DNA of 64,000 bases from NCBI GenBank assembly GCA_007644065.1, contig VJWN01000001.1, positions 138,340 through 202,339 on the forward strand. The letters run 5' to 3'. Origin of the DNA: Margaritispora aquatica. Lineage: Eukaryota; Ascomycota; Leotiomycetes; Helotiales; Discinellaceae. Position numbers and translations under genes: made by a program. Numbering within the stretch: the first letter of the stretch is position 1; each line of letters begins with the position of its first letter. Below are positions 12,118 to 24,087 of this stretch, piece after piece. Below the pieces are notes generated by a model. That model was given only the letters and a program-made list of their open reading frames with translations, did no database searches and was not told the origin of the DNA.

Positions 12118-12900
12118 TCAAATAACATACTCACCATTTACTCTAGCCTCCTCCTCTTCTTTTGCCCTCCCCTTCCTCTCCTTAGCCCTCTGTTTCGCCT
12201 TTCGATTCCTCTTCCTCTGCCTCTCCATCCTCGTCTCCTCATCACTTATCAGAGGTCTCGCACGATACTCATCATCATCCAAAACCAACTCTGACTTTAA
12301 TCTCTCAAAAATACTCTCGCTCATAGCCAAATAACGTCCATCCACTCACTCATTCGCCGGATTATCTTTCGGATACGTAGTAAACTGATCAGGCGTAATG
12401 GTAGATTTGAACGTTAGCGTATACTTATGCGAGATTTGAAGGAAAGACGGGAATTTGTTAGTTTGGGGGTGAGAGGTCCAGGAGAGTTTGAACCAATACT
12501 GCGTGTCGTTTCGCCGCTGGGGGGGGAACTTGTTGGGGGACGTCTGCGGCACAGCTAATATTGGGTGATATAGAAGGAGAAGAGTGTGGTTTATGTGACA
12601 TCTGTAACAAGGCTTCTATTAGGCGACATATTTTGGGGAAGTAGAATGAGAGATACGTACCTGAACAAAAGTAACTGCAATATCTCCACCCGCCCCCCGA
12701 CTTACCGCAACAACAGCAACAGGATGATCAAATCCTCCATCATCGAGATGGCAATTCACCAAGCAACAAGTACCGGCCCAATCGCATAATAATGTCGTGC
12801 CAAGTGGCTTAATGCATAGAAGCAGTAAGAGTACGTCACGGACGTGGATATCCTGTGCTTTTATGAGCGTGCGTCCTTCAAGGTAAAGCATCGGACGCAT
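12118..12900 (-). pseudogene. Paralog of the 13762 gene broken by an in-frame TGA
   Basis: This minus-strand copy of the neighbouring plus-strand gene has the same two-exon layout. Exon 1 (12661-12900) ends FVQ at a GTACGT donor; exon 2 starts at 12543 after CCGCAG. Aligned cores include CHLDDGGFDHPVAVVAV against CKLPEKGYNHPIAIVRV and YWFKLSWTSHP against YWLKLSWTSHP. At 12346-12348 a TGA replaces the tyrosine found in the paralog (PANE-stop-VDGRYLAMSES against PEPQ-Y-IDGWYLSMSVA). The frame then stays open for 75 codons of homologous and basic sequence, up to a possible GTGAGT donor at about 12134. It could be a young pseudogene, a gene whose product ends at the TGA, or a sequencing error. 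Function is unknown. Confidence 0.6.
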
Positions 12901-13761
12901 GGTGGTATGAACTTCTGAGATATGGTAACAATGGTATGATAAGTGTGGTTTGAATGCAGATGAGGCGAAGTGACTAGACATGGAATTGTGAGAACAGCTT
13001 CGAGCTGATTTATATATTCAATCCAACATCCACTACAGAATTGTACCAAACACGATGTCGAGACCAGTTGGAGACCTAGCTTCTTGATGAGAAATCTTTA
13101 GGAATGAAACTGATCTCACGAATTACTTTCAAGAGTAAGAGAATCCCATTGTTTGACTATCTCCCAGAAGTGAAGGTCAGACATAGCCGACCCTACCCTG
13201 GAATCCTCCCAAACGACCTTGAAGTTTCAACTCAGCAAGGTCACTCAGATTACCAATCCCTTCCATCAACACAATGCACTTGTCTTCCAACTCAGCCCAA
13301 GAGAACCTCGCTTAGCCTCTTTGTTTTATCTTCATGTCTATCTCAAACCCAAACAAAGAGATTCAATCGAGGATGAGAACCTCAAAGCTAAGCGAGTGTC
13401 TAATAGGTATCAAATTTGGCGAACAAGAGCATTATGTCCTTTGATCTAGAAGAGCGAGGTCGAGGTCATGTTTCATGATGACAGACCTACTGGCAGCATG
13501 GTGTTTCCTGCTGGAATGAGATGTTATTGTCGATTTGGCCAGAAAACGGGCCTTAGTGACTGCTTGTGCTCTGATTAGTGGCATTGGATTTGAGGTTGTT
13601 GAAATATATAGTCTCTAGAATAGCAGAATAATTATATACATTACAACCTTCACCACCACCACCATCCTCTTTCTGCTACCTCAACTCCAACCTAAATTAT
13701 TCAGTCTCCAGTTTAAAGCTCAGCACTCTCATCTCTTCCTTTTCTCTGTAACCAATCTACC
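12901..13761. promoter_or_regulatory. Shared upstream region of the head-to-head paralogs
   Basis: About 860 bp separate the two divergent starts. Open frames at 13104-13449 (one reading PFHQHNALVFQLSPREPRL) look partly coding but have no clear start or splice sites, so they are not called as a gene. A CACCACCACCACCATC tract near 13650 precedes the plus-strand gene. Confidence 0.35.
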
Positions 13762-14703
13762 ATGTCTCTTAGAGTCGACGTTCGACCCAGCGATCTCAAA
13801 CCCCGAAACGTAGTGTTCCTGCCCACCCGCTACAGACCATCTAAATCATACATCCACTGCGACGGCGAAGGGACTCGCTGTAACACGCCTTGCAAGCTGC
13901 CTGAAAAGGGTTACAACCATCCTATAGCCATCGTTCGTGTCGTCGATTCCCCGGATACGATTACAGTGTCGTTTGTTTCTGTTAGTCTCTCTCTCGCGCT
14001 TGCTTCCATTACCCTCGCTTAATCTCCTTGCCCATGCCAGCTAACCATACTTAAACCTACGCAGATGACACGCAACCCAGGAAGCCGGGACGTTGTATTT
14101 GATATCACCACCGCCATACCACGAACCCTCCACGAGAATAAGCGATATTGGCTAAAGCTAAGTTGGACCTCCCACCCCGACACCATAAAAGACATGTCCT
14201 ATTTCAGCATTCCGCACCGCTACAGCATCGTGTTCAGAAAAGGAGTGACACCAATACAGTTCACTACCTTTCCTGAAATGAAACCCGAGCCGCAATATAT
14301 AGATGGGTGGTATCTGAGCATGAGCGTTGCTGCATTTGAGGGGCTCGGTGAAGCGATGAAAATCTTTGAGGATCACCACGTAGATTTTCAGAAAAAGCGA
14401 CTGAAACAGAGTCAAGACGTGGAGAATTCCATTCTCGCGGTTACTACGGAGATTGTCGAGAGGGAGAAGACGGAAGAGATGTCCAATCCTATGCCTGCCA
14501 TCGTCTCCGGAAGCGCGCCGAGAGACGCTCCCATGCGTGGGTTGTTTGTCACGCCTCGTACGTCTCACCAAGAAGAATCGCAGAGCGCTGCCGTCGACGA
14601 AAATTGCGCTGCAAATTCCGATAATCCGTGGGAGCAGGTAATGACCAAACAGCAGAGAAAACGAGCCGCTCGCAAAGCAAATGCTAATATTCCACGAATG
14701 TAA
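13762..14703 (+). CDS. Hypothetical protein of a local two-member family, 285 aa, 2 exons
   Basis: I do not recognise the domain. Exon 1 (13762-13980) encodes MSLRVDVRPSDLKPRNVVFL and a Cys-containing block (HCDGEGTRCNTPCKL), then a phase-0 intron (GTTAGT..CGCAG) to exon 2 (14065-14703). Exon 2 carries RYWLKLSWTSHPDT, FTTFPEMKPEP and IDGWYLSMS, all shared with the minus-strand copy at 12118-12900. A charged, helix-prone C-terminal tail ends QQRKRAARKANANIPRM. There is no signal peptide or membrane segment, and the basic C-terminus could suit nucleic-acid contact, which is speculation. The intact frame here, against the nonsense codon in the sister copy, suggests this is the functional member. 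Confidence 0.72.
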
Positions 14704-15603
14704 GTCGTTGTACCTTTGTCACGATTATTCTAAGTGAGAATTGCTTAATTATCAGTGTTATTATCATCGCATATGTGTTATCTGCTGGAATACTAAGAAT
14801 ACGAATTCGGATGGGCGTTTGGCGGGCGAAATGGGGAGTTTTGGATACAATGGCGGGTTTTCCCTAATTTAATACATATATTTATGATAGAAAAGTTCAA
14901 GTCGACCTGCGAGACATAGATAAAGAAAACGCGATAGTAAGAAATAAACAGCCTATTGATTATATACCCGTTTGTCCTCCAGAGTTTGCATTCATCACGT
15001 CTCATCCCCCACCTCGCGAATGACTACTTAGACCAGAGCCCTTGTCTAAGTAGTGTGACTATCTCTTACACAAGCAATATTCACCCAAGTATACAATCTC
15101 GCCTATCTCCATGCACTCGCTGTTTTTTTAGGGGGTGGGGGAACCAGCTGGTGATTGGGTAGTATCATGTGACTTGGGACTCATCTAATGAGTCAAGTGA
15201 TCCTATGGTAGTCTGGTTCTGGTCCAATTCCTTATTGTAGGAAACATGATCTCCATCGGCTGACCCAATTGTTCCCTATGCGTCTCTACTGTGATTCAAA
15301 TCTCACGAGGCATGATGATCAAGAAAATGAATTGCGGTCGATGCATATATTTGTGCTATCTAAGTAACCTGCAAACAAGCACCCCTGTCCCAAGAAGGAA
15401 ACACAAGTACAAAACTATCCCAACCAAGCATGAGTATTCTCGAATGCCTCCTAACGTATAGATCGAATGATCATCCTATGCCCCAAACACCAGTAAATCA
15501 AATCCCTGGTATATCCCTGTGCTAAATGCCAATGCCGTCGCTAAAATCCAAACGAATCCATAATCATCAACCATAATCATACAATCAGATTACCACGTCT
15601 CGC
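14704..15603. other. Convergent intergenic region, no gene seen
   Basis: This 0.9-kb spacer lies between two gene 3' ends. Short frames at 14793-15162 have no support. Confidence 0.5.
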
Positions 15604-16365
15604 TCAATACCTCGGCCGCGCATCTCTCACCGACGACTGATCATCGCTCTCATCCCAATCCTCCACGTACGCCTGCCTTCTCTGTGCCGGTAAAGCTCTG
15701 ACGAATCCATCTGGTCTCTCGAAGCGCACGACTTTGTCATCAAAGACATTGACGAAGCACGTGCCTCTGCCTGGCAAGCTCTTCTCGATCCAGGAATTGC
15801 GCATATGGTTCATGTATGCGGTAAGCTGGCTGCCGGAGATGATCTCCTCATCTGGCTTTAGTACTGGTCGTTGAGGCTGTTGTGGTTGTGGTAGTGATTG
15901 TGGTCTTGCTTGGGGAGGTGCTTGGTTTTGAGCAGCACTCTCGAATCGTCGACCACAAGAGTCGATAGCTGAGATAACGGCCTGATCAATTGCGCACCAG
16001 CGTCTCCAGAGCTCGCTGAATCCAGGAAGTTCTTTCTCGCCTCGCTCGCGAACTCGGTTTTGTGCGACATCTTTCAGCTTCTTCTGGACGGTGCTTTGAA
16101 CATCTCTGATCGCGACTTCCAATGATGATCGCGCGATCGCATCACCAAGATCCATGCGTGAGCCAATGACGCGACGCCATGATGTGTAGGAGCGCTCGAT
16201 GGTGGATTGGGAGGCTTGAAGAGTATCTTGGAGGCGATCGAGCTTCTCTGTTGTCTCTGGTAGGCGACGGTTTGCGCGGATGTCTTCGATTAAATCATCG
16301 CAAGTGCGTAGGGATGTGAGAAGAGTCACGACGAGAGACTTGAGGGCAGTTGGTGAAGGAGACAT
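15604..16365 (-). CDS. Hypothetical helical protein, about 253 aa
   Basis: Single-exon frame starting at the only in-frame ATG (16365, MSPSPTALKSLVVTLL). Residues 5-120 are heptad-like and helix-rich (LKSLVVTLLTSLRTCDDLIE, TEKLDRLQDTLQASQSTIE), reminiscent of N-terminal helical modules of some fungal STAND-type proteins, although no nucleotide-binding domain follows. A Gln/Pro-rich linker (PPQARPQSLPQPQQPQRP) and an acidic C-terminus with DWDESDDQSS follow. The frame stays open about 85 codons upstream without an ATG (to 16620), so an extra 5' exon is possible. Function is unknown. Confidence 0.6.
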   Translation of the reverse strand: MSPSPTALKSLVVTLLTSLRTCDDLIEDIRANRRLPETTEKLDRLQDTLQASQSTIERSYTSWRRVIGSRMDLGDAIARSSLEVAIRDVQSTVQKKLKDVAQNRVRERGEKELPGFSELWRRWCAIDQAVISAIDSCGRRFESAAQNQAPPQARPQSLPQPQQPQRPVLKPDEEIISGSQLTAYMNHMRNSWIEKSLPGRGTCFVNVFDDKVVRFERPDGFVRALPAQRRQAYVEDWDESDDQSSVRDARPRY

Positions 16366-18299
16366 GGCTGCGGTTGTGGTGTACGATGATGAGTACGTCG
16401 TGGTGGATGGACGGAAGTAGGTCGTGCTTGAGTACTGAGAAGACAGTTTGTTGGTTGGTGGGGTTGATTGTGTGTAATATGAAGATGTGTTGCTCTGATT
16501 GAAAGCCAGGGCTGATGTTTGAGAGTGCAGTTGCTTGATTCTATGTTTTCTTTGTCGTGAGTGGTAAATGATTGATGATTGTGTAGTACCAAAGTCCCGT
16601 GCCTGAGAGGTAGTATGCAATGCGATGTATTGAAATGTTTCTGAATATGAAAGTAAAAAACAAAACTTAACAAAGGAGAAATGAGACTTGATATAAGAAT
16701 TGGCAAACCAGAGTCCTAGATCGGTATGCGTAGCATACTAGCAGTATAGTAGCAGTTTGGAGGGGTAGACAAGCGAAAGGAGGCCTCTTGGAGAATGCCT
16801 TACATCTCAGCCACCACACCGGCCAGGGTGGATGCGAACACTGTAACAGGCCATTCAGAGTCCAGCCCACATAAGCCACAGCCGGCCTTGACTCAAACGG
16901 GTTCTTCCTCTGTTGGCAGCCTGGAAGAGTTTTGGGAGACACACCCAATGATCATGCGAGCGCATCACGAAACATGTCCGCTGGTCAAAAGAGGTTGTTG
17001 AAGGCCTCAAACTTAAAATAGTGAGAGTTTGTCGGTCTGGTGAAGGTGGTTTCACGAACTTGATACCAAGGCAACAGCAACCGAACCTGGAAGGTCTTTG
17101 TGAATCTGGCCTTTGTTGGAAAACATGTTGGTGAATTGAAGAAGTCACCGAGAATAGTACGTGTCATCTCTCAAGATAATCTATTCCAGGACTTTGAGTT
17201 GTTGGACAATACAGGACTATAGGACTATGTGTTTGTCGTTGTGATTGGGTCCTGATCGGCTCGTACAAGAACCATGAGGCTCATGGACAACTTGATGTCT
17301 TGTGGTCTCACAGCACAAGACAATTGTTCCTGCAGTGTATCTGTTATCAGCGGGATTGTGTGCATGTGCATGATTGCAGGTGAGGCAGACTGGTGATGAT
17401 GTCGTTGTGCTGTATGGTAATAATTTTGGTGGTGGTGGTGGTGGTGGTAGTTTTGGTGGAAATGAAAGTTGAAGATGGAGGAGGCAGTGTCTCCATGTCG
17501 CGTTCGGGGCTGTGCATCAAAAGGTGGTGGAGAGTCATGTGATTTGAGGCTTATCACACCCACCTCGAATAGGAGGCCTCCATCTTTATGTCTACCAGCA
17601 GAGAGATTCAGTATCAAGTGCTCTCTAAAGAGAAAAACTCAAGCGAGGATCGGAGATCTCATATATCATGAGCAGCTACAATGTAGCAGCAGCCTTTGTT
17701 TGATGTATTTCCATCACCGCCGTACCCCAAGATGGAACGATGACGGGAAGAGGCAAGGTAACAAACATCGACACGAATTCTTGAGTTGGGCTCTCTTTAG
17801 ATCCTTTCAACTTCCGCAAACTTGGCTCCGAACTACTGTTCTTTATGTATGATTTCCAAGTCGCTATCACTGTCGTTAAAGAAGGTACCTTACTGGAATC
17901 TTGATGTCGTCACATGATACTTCTATTTCATACCAGCCCTGAGATGGTCATATCATGATAATGTGCGCTCTACACGAAAGCAACGATATCTCCATCACGC
18001 TCTTGTTAAATTGAGTGGTGTTTTTGGTTTGAATATCTTGTACGGTATATCTCATCGTAGTACAACTAGACTTCTCGGCAGACCGAAAGTCACGAGACAT
18101 CATCGGAGATGCGAAGACCCAACCCTGCTTCACATCCCACCTTCCACTCTCTGTACCTGCAGTTCAATCTAAGATCAAGCTTTATATGGATACCAATTAC
18201 GCTTTTATCTCATCTATATCCAGTATCCGAACAGTATAAAAATGGGCAAATGCCGCCGTGTTCGTGTCCAGCATCTTGCGCTTCTCGCTTGTCATCAAG
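16366..18299. other. Intergenic; low-complexity tracts only
   Basis: This 1.9-kb divergent spacer contains a (GGT)n run at about 17429-17450, whose minus-strand reading gives a His-rich frame at 17225-17617 that I do not accept as a gene. Promoters of the helical protein (minus) and of the tannase (plus, close to 18300) should lie here. Confidence 0.45.
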
Positions 18300-20260
18300 A
18301 TGCTGCTTAACTCGCTTGCTGGAGTTCTTGTCCTGGCCAGTCAAGTGCAAAGTCAATATATAAACTCAACATCATGTGCTTCATTCGCTAATACGAATCT
18401 CACGAGCTCAAAGATACGATTCACCTCCTCCATAGCAGCCGGGTCGAATTTCACAGGTGACGCTCCCGAAACAGGTTACAATGTGCTTCAAACTGCTCTC
18501 CCAGCTGCATGTCGAGTAGCATGCGAGGTTCAAACATCTGGGAACTCAACAGCGAGGTTTGAAGTCTGGTTGCCGCTGCAAAGTGCGTGGAACTCAAGGT
18601 TCTTGGCTGTGGGTAATGGTGGGTGGGCTGGTGGTATCAATTATCCTGATATTGTGAATGGGTTGAAGAAAGGTGAGACTTCAACATGTGTTAGTTTTGT
18701 AGACAGTATGCTGACAAGAAAAAGGGTTCGCAACGATGAGTACAGATGGTGGACACAACTCGACCCAAAATGACGCCACATGGACAGGTAACTCCGAGCA
18801 AATGATAGACTTGTCTGTCTCCCTCTCTCAGCTCATGACTATTTTTCTCGGCTAATTCATAACAGTGGCCATCGAGCACTCCATCTCTCCACCCTAGCAG
18901 CTAAAGAGATAATCACAGCATTCTACGCTCACTCTGCCTCATACTCCTACTACTCAGGGTGCTCGACTGGCGGACGCCAGGGGTGGAACGAAGTACAACG
19001 CTACCCATCTGATTTCGATGGTGTTCTCGTCGGCGCACCAGCGAATTGGATGACGCATTTGCCAGGCTGGGATATCCGCGTTGCGCTGGAGCAGTTCCCA
19101 AACACGAAAGAAAGCTATATCCCGAGTACGATGTGGAGCGTTGTTCATGCTGAGGTGTTGAAGCAATGTGATGCGCTTGATGGGGTTGTGGATGGGTTGA
19201 TTAGTGATCCTTCGAGGTGAGTGAAGCGAGAGCGTGAGACTCGTAGTTGGGAAGCGAGAATTGACGAAATAGGTGTAATTTTCATCCTGAAGCACTGCTC
19301 TGTGGTGGTAAAGCAGGGACAAACACAAGTAGCTGCTTAAATCCAGCCCAAGTCTCAAATCTCCATCGCATCTACACGCCATGGTGGGAAGCGAACAACA
19401 CTCTCGTATACGAAGGTCTCTCCCCTGGTGCTGAAACAGGCTTCGGTTTCCTCTTCAACGGCGCGACGCCACAGTTCGGTATGCTTCTCTCCCCTTCTCA
19501 CCCTACTTTCGCACTTATTACAATCTCGTTGCTCCACTGCACGCAACCACGAACCCACCACTAACCTTCAAACACAGGAATCGATTTCTACCGACACGCA
19601 ATCGTAAACTCCACAACATGGGACTACAGCACCATCTCCGCTGCCACAATCGCACTCGCAGATTCCATCAACCCAGGTGGGATCAACGCATACGATCCTG
19701 ATCTGAGGCCCTTCCAAACGAGAGGCGGGAAGGTCATCGAGTACCATGGTTATCAGGATCAGGTTATCCCAAGCTTGGCGAGCGGGAGGTGGTATGATGA
19801 GGTTGTGGGATTCTTTGGAGGTTTGGACGGGAATGGGAGTGTAGGCCAAGTGGAGGAGTTTTATAGGTTGTTTATGGTGCCGGGGATGATGCATTGTAGT
19901 GGTGGCGATGGCGGTTCGTTTGCTACTTCCTCCATTCCATCTCTCCCCCCAAAAGAACCAAAACTAACATTCCTTCCTCTCACAGCATGGGTAACGGACT
20001 CCGCCTCGCAATCAACCTACCCACCCTCCTCGAATTCCACCTCGCACTCCCTCCTATGGTCACTAATAGAATGGGTGGAGAACTCGACCTCAACTGGCCC
20101 AGAGACGATGATCGGCACGAAATATGTCGATGATGTCGTGAGTCAGGGCGTCGACTTCACGAGACCGTATTGTAGGTGGCCGACCGTCCCGGTGTGGGAT
20201 GTTGTGGGTGATGTTGGAAAAGCGGAGAGTTGGAGCTGCCCTGGGGTTGGGGTTTATTGA
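18300..20260 (+). CDS. Secreted tannase/feruloyl esterase family hydrolase, 6 exons
   Basis: Alpha/beta hydrolase of the tannase family (PF07519), expected to cleave gallate or hydroxycinnamate esters in plant material outside the cell; predicted 542 aa. Exons are 18300-18672, 18725-18812, 18866-19216, 19273-19478, 19578-19913 and 19986-20260. All junctions keep frame with the family alignment; one donor is a weak GTCTGT. A signal peptide (MLLNSLAGVLVLASQVQS) starts the protein. The triad is complete: Ser187 in SGCSTGGRQG, Asp400 in HGYQDQVIPS and His445 in PGMMHCSGGDG. Cysteines beside Ser and His (C186, C446) match the disulfide known to bring these residues together in this family. The C-terminal TMIGTKYVDDVVSQGVDFTR block is also typical. 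Whether it prefers tannin or feruloyl esters cannot be told. Confidence 0.93.
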
Positions 20261-21200
20261 GGGAAGGAGCTAGGCGGTAGGAAGTGGGAAGTGCAGAGTG
20301 AGTGGTTAATGGTAGAAAATTGAGTCTGTGTGAGGGCTGGAGATCAAAATGCTTCATCCCAAGTCAAGAAACTCGTCACCTCAGCCCCTAGGCGACTATG
20401 CTTCTCATACCTCATCTGTGCTGCCCCCTTCATAGGATTCCCTTCGAGTTGCGCATGAGAATGATATATATTAGCTTCTTAGTTCTTCTTTAGCTCTTCT
20501 TCAATGCTTCTCATTCCCCACAACGAAGTCAACTCAAGAACACCTCGCTAACCATCTACCCTACCCATCTACCCCAGCACCATCTTTAGCCAGCAGCAAC
20601 GGCAGAAGATATCTCTCAGTTACTAACTTGAAATCTTCAACACAAATCCTTAAAGTCGTAGTTCGGACTAATATGTGTATGCCACATACCACATGCCTGC
20701 CACACGAGGACTTACCAGGAACACATCCTGATTCGGGTAGATTTCCAATTACAGGGTAGCATGATTCATTTTGAAGCTCAATTCGCATCTCCACACTCGT
20801 TAGGATTTAGGAGGTAGCGGTATATATAGCGCCCTTCAGCTCCTTGATGTTGAGAAAACAACGCCATGTCAGAAGTGTTGATAAAGTACGATGCGCCAGC
20901 GCTTTGCTGCAGTTCCTTACCATTTCACGACCCTTGCAAACTGACTTCTGCAATGAGTTATAAGCGTCAACCGTGATAGCTAGTTATAATTATAGTATGG
21001 GAGAGAATTTAAGTGTCATGTTGAAGATTAGTATCGATGTGTGTTTTATTGCTATCAACCACACTTCCAACACTCGCTATCAACTCTAATATCTGAAATC
21101 AACTTGAAAACTCCCACCAAAATTCCAACTCCCCTAGTAAGGGAGGGTTTCGCAAAGTTTGTTGTCGCTTGGAGGCCCAAATTTCGTCCCATCAAATGGC
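20261..21200. other. Intergenic, no gene seen
   Basis: This is spacer between the tannase 3' end and a small minus-strand gene. No credible coding or RNA feature is seen. Confidence 0.5.
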
Positions 21201-21542
21201 TTATTCAACTTTCCTAATACAGAAGTGCCAAGCCACTTGAGTTCGCTCATTTAGGAACTCGTGGCCCTTTATCAACAGCGATGTTGTCTTGATCTGCGAA
21301 AATGAAAAGTTAGCTTCAAGGATATGTTGACCTGTATTTGAAATGGAACTTACCTCTTCGTTGTTGAAGCGGGGCTTCTCTGGTTGATGGTCGGCAGGTA
21401 TTGTTTGGAGATAGCACTGACCAACACGATACCTTAAATCCCAAGTAATGGCGTTCAACTCGAATGGCTTTCCTTCAGCAGAGAAATATCTCGAGCCAAT
21501 TGTCATGCAAGTTTGTTGGGTAGCAAGCCCACACAGACTCAT
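21201..21542 (-). CDS. Small hypothetical protein, 93 aa, 2 exons
   Basis: Tentative gene. From ATG at 21542 (MSLCGLATQQTCMTIGSRYF) exon 1 runs to 21354, ending FNNEE before GTAAGT. A 60-bp intron with a GCTAAC branch site ends in CGCAG, and exon 2 (21201-21293) gives IKTTSLLIKGHEFLNERTQV and a stop. The intron signals are good, which is the main reason for listing it. The protein has no recognisable domain. It may be part of a longer, rearranged gene, since splice-like signals continue upstream to about 22590. Confidence 0.4.
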   Translation of the reverse strand: MSLCGLATQQTCMTIGSRYFSAEGKPFELNAITWDLRYRVGQCYLQTIPADHQPEKPRFNNEEVSSISNTGQHILEANFSFSQIKTTSLLIKGHEFLNERTQVAWHFCIRKVE

Positions 21543-21555
21543 AAGATACCTGTGT

Positions 21556-21633
21556 GACTCCACTGGTTCTCACTAAAACCCCTATGTGATCCACCTCCAT
21601 AGGTAAGACGGATCACATAAGGGTTTTGGAGTC
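21556..21633. repeat. Inverted repeat / long hairpin
   Basis: The 18-base arms at 21575-21592 and 21610-21627 are inverted copies with one mismatch (left arm AAAACCCCTATGTGATCC) around a 17-base loop. An outer GACTCCA (21556-21562) pairs with TGGAGTC (21627-21633). It lies immediately upstream of the small minus-strand gene. Confidence 0.75.
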
Positions 21634-24087
21634 AAGAGGGTTGTCTCCTGCCTGTTGGCATAGATCACAGTTGATATCAGTCCAAGGCTTGGTATGGGTT
21701 TCTGACTCGAATTTTTGAGTCAACGCAGGCAACATCGGATGGAATCAGATTCGATTAGAGATTCTGAAGCACGAAAGGATTAGCTGCTGTCAACAAATAA
21801 TAAATGATACTGTGGTGTATGATGTTTTCAGTGGAGAAAGAAGGAAGAGCGGGGTAGAGTTACCAGTTCTGCATGAACAATATCGAAGCAACTTTTGATC
21901 CTTCCACCAACTTTGAAAATCAACTGAGAGAGTTTCTCTGACAAGAAAGCGTGAGCTTGTTGCTTTCTCCGCCAGAGAAGGATGCCTCGTTGTGTCAAAT
22001 AATACATGCTTGAAACGCAGTCTTTGCACAGCTATCGACAATCGAAGACAGGTGAGCAAATAAGTCAAAAGAAAGAATCTCCTACGAGGTAACAAGTTAG
22101 CGTCCGTTATACAATAAGAGAGATCTAGTTTGATGCCAGAGTGAATGATTGCTGAAAGGGGAGATGATTGAGCAGGTGCATGGGTAGGTATGGCTAGTGT
22201 TGACTTTTGAAAGCAGCATACCTTTGTGAATTCCACGGGCATCCAGAGCTTTCCATTGACTCTGCAGCAACATGCAAATATTGATCAGATCTAAGTAAAA
22301 TTGATTAGCATCCAAAATTAATGTGGCTTAGTGCTCTGATGCTCTTCGTGTCTGCGAAAACGAAATCGAAAACAACAACGCTGGCAGTTCGATTTCAAGC
22401 AGATCAATGAGAAAGGAATATAGAACAGTATATTGCAAATTTATGATGGTTGTATGGTCTGTGATACTTACTGGTGATTCAATTGATTCTGTTTTGGATA
22501 TTGTGGGCTGTTGGGCTTTGAAGACATCAGGGGGAGCTTTGTGCTTCGAAGACGTTGAATATCGTAGAAAAGAGATAGTAAAGACTTGCATAGTATCAAT
22601 GACAATGGTAGTGATGATCTGATCTTGGAGTGAATAAATATCATTGTTTGCAGATGTTGTGGCAGTTTTTGGTTGTGTGGTCTTGAAGTGTTAAAGAGGT
22701 GGAAGGGGAAAAAAGTTCGAAGACAGGAAGTGCTTCAGGCAGCCCCGCAAATAATACGCACTAGCTCGACACTTCAACCCAACAAGGCGTTGATAATTCA
22801 ATATATAAGTTATCACAATATCAAACAGCCACGGTGGCTCGATCGGTCTTCACCAGAGACAAATCCTCCTCATGCGTCGCTAACAAATCCAACAAAGATT
22901 GCTAACTTCACAAATTAGTAATTATGCGTAGGGTTTGTCCTTCCTTGTGTAGGATAGAAAGAGCTCGGAACTTGTTCTAATTTCTCTCTAGCGTTGACTT
23001 GCCTCTGTTGAGTGTGTTTCTGTATTATTCCCTGGTAAGCATTAACTTTCTTTCCTCCTGTCGAGCACATTCAACACTGTCTCTGGTGAGGCCAAACATT
23101 TTTTGGACTCTTTTCTTTTTGCAATTTTTGGAACTAAAGACGTAATAACCAGAGAGATTTGCTTTCTTGTAATACGAGCGCTCTCTAGATTTGATACTGA
23201 TGTTTAAGGGAAAATGCTACAACCCCAGATCTCGCTAAAGAAGGCACGATGGAGCAGAGCATATCATCACGGGAACAGACATTTTCTTTCTATATCACGA
23301 TTTAAGAACATTATCAATGAAGCCATTTAATAACTAGAAGCTTGCAGAGAATAAACACTATTTAACCTGTTATTTTTTTTTTTATGCATCTTGGTTACTT
23401 TTTGTTATTTGTCCAGTCTTTCAAATAGCACATTTCACCTGACACTTACTGTTTGTTTGCTAATATTACCTAAAACTCTGACATGGAGCAATTGATTCAC
23501 ACTTTGAGCCCACCTTTCATCTATTTCATCCACAACTATATTGTGTGGTATGCACCCCTACTGCTTTACCGCAACACCGGTACTATGTTTCCATCACATG
23601 CAAGGAACACGAGACACTTCGCCGTTTATTCCCAAACTCTGCCCATCTTTCGGGAACTAGCAATATGTAACGTCCCCCATATTCCACTGTCAAATAGACT
23701 TAATAGAATCTGACATGGAACAGGGCAAGACATAATCTGTAACATGTCATGATTCGTCATTCTCAATTGGCTGCAAATTCGAAAAATACGGGGCATCCGG
23801 TGAAGTGTCCAACGTTTTCCGAGAATCCCACTTCACCGGCATCCATCCCATGTTCACAAACCCCAGCAATCTCATCCACTACCACTCACAACAACAACAA
23901 ATCCATGCTGGAGCTCTTATCGAGGTGTGCGAGGTTCGTGCAAGATATCAATCCGATGGAGCTTCGGTACAAACACCCCACTTCTGGAAGCTTGCCCGTT
24001 GGCTGGTTGGGGAAGCTTATATTTATTTCAACGTCCTGCCCTCCAACATGAACGACCTTCTCCATCACCTGTCACCTCTACAACACA
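21634..24087. other. Gene-poor AT-rich spacer with unresolved minus-strand splice signals
   Basis: No gene is called with confidence. On the minus strand a frame from ATG 22591 (MQVFTISFLRYSTSSKHKAP) meets a GTAAGT donor at 22471 and could join 22318-22380 to make a 60-aa product. Other splice-like signals follow down to about 21800 (for example LLWRRKQQAHAFLSEKLSQL in one frame). This could be a decayed gene. The part from 22900 to 23750 is AT-rich with T runs and has no support for coding. The MFS promoter should lie just before 24088. Confidence 0.3.

Noticed and set aside
13104..13449. Plus-strand frames between the paralogs
   Set aside because: Two overlapping frames, neither with homology to the flanking family nor usable splice sites.
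17225..17617. 130-codon minus-strand His-rich frame
   Set aside because: It is produced by a (GGT)n run; there are no splice signals, domain or plausible start context.
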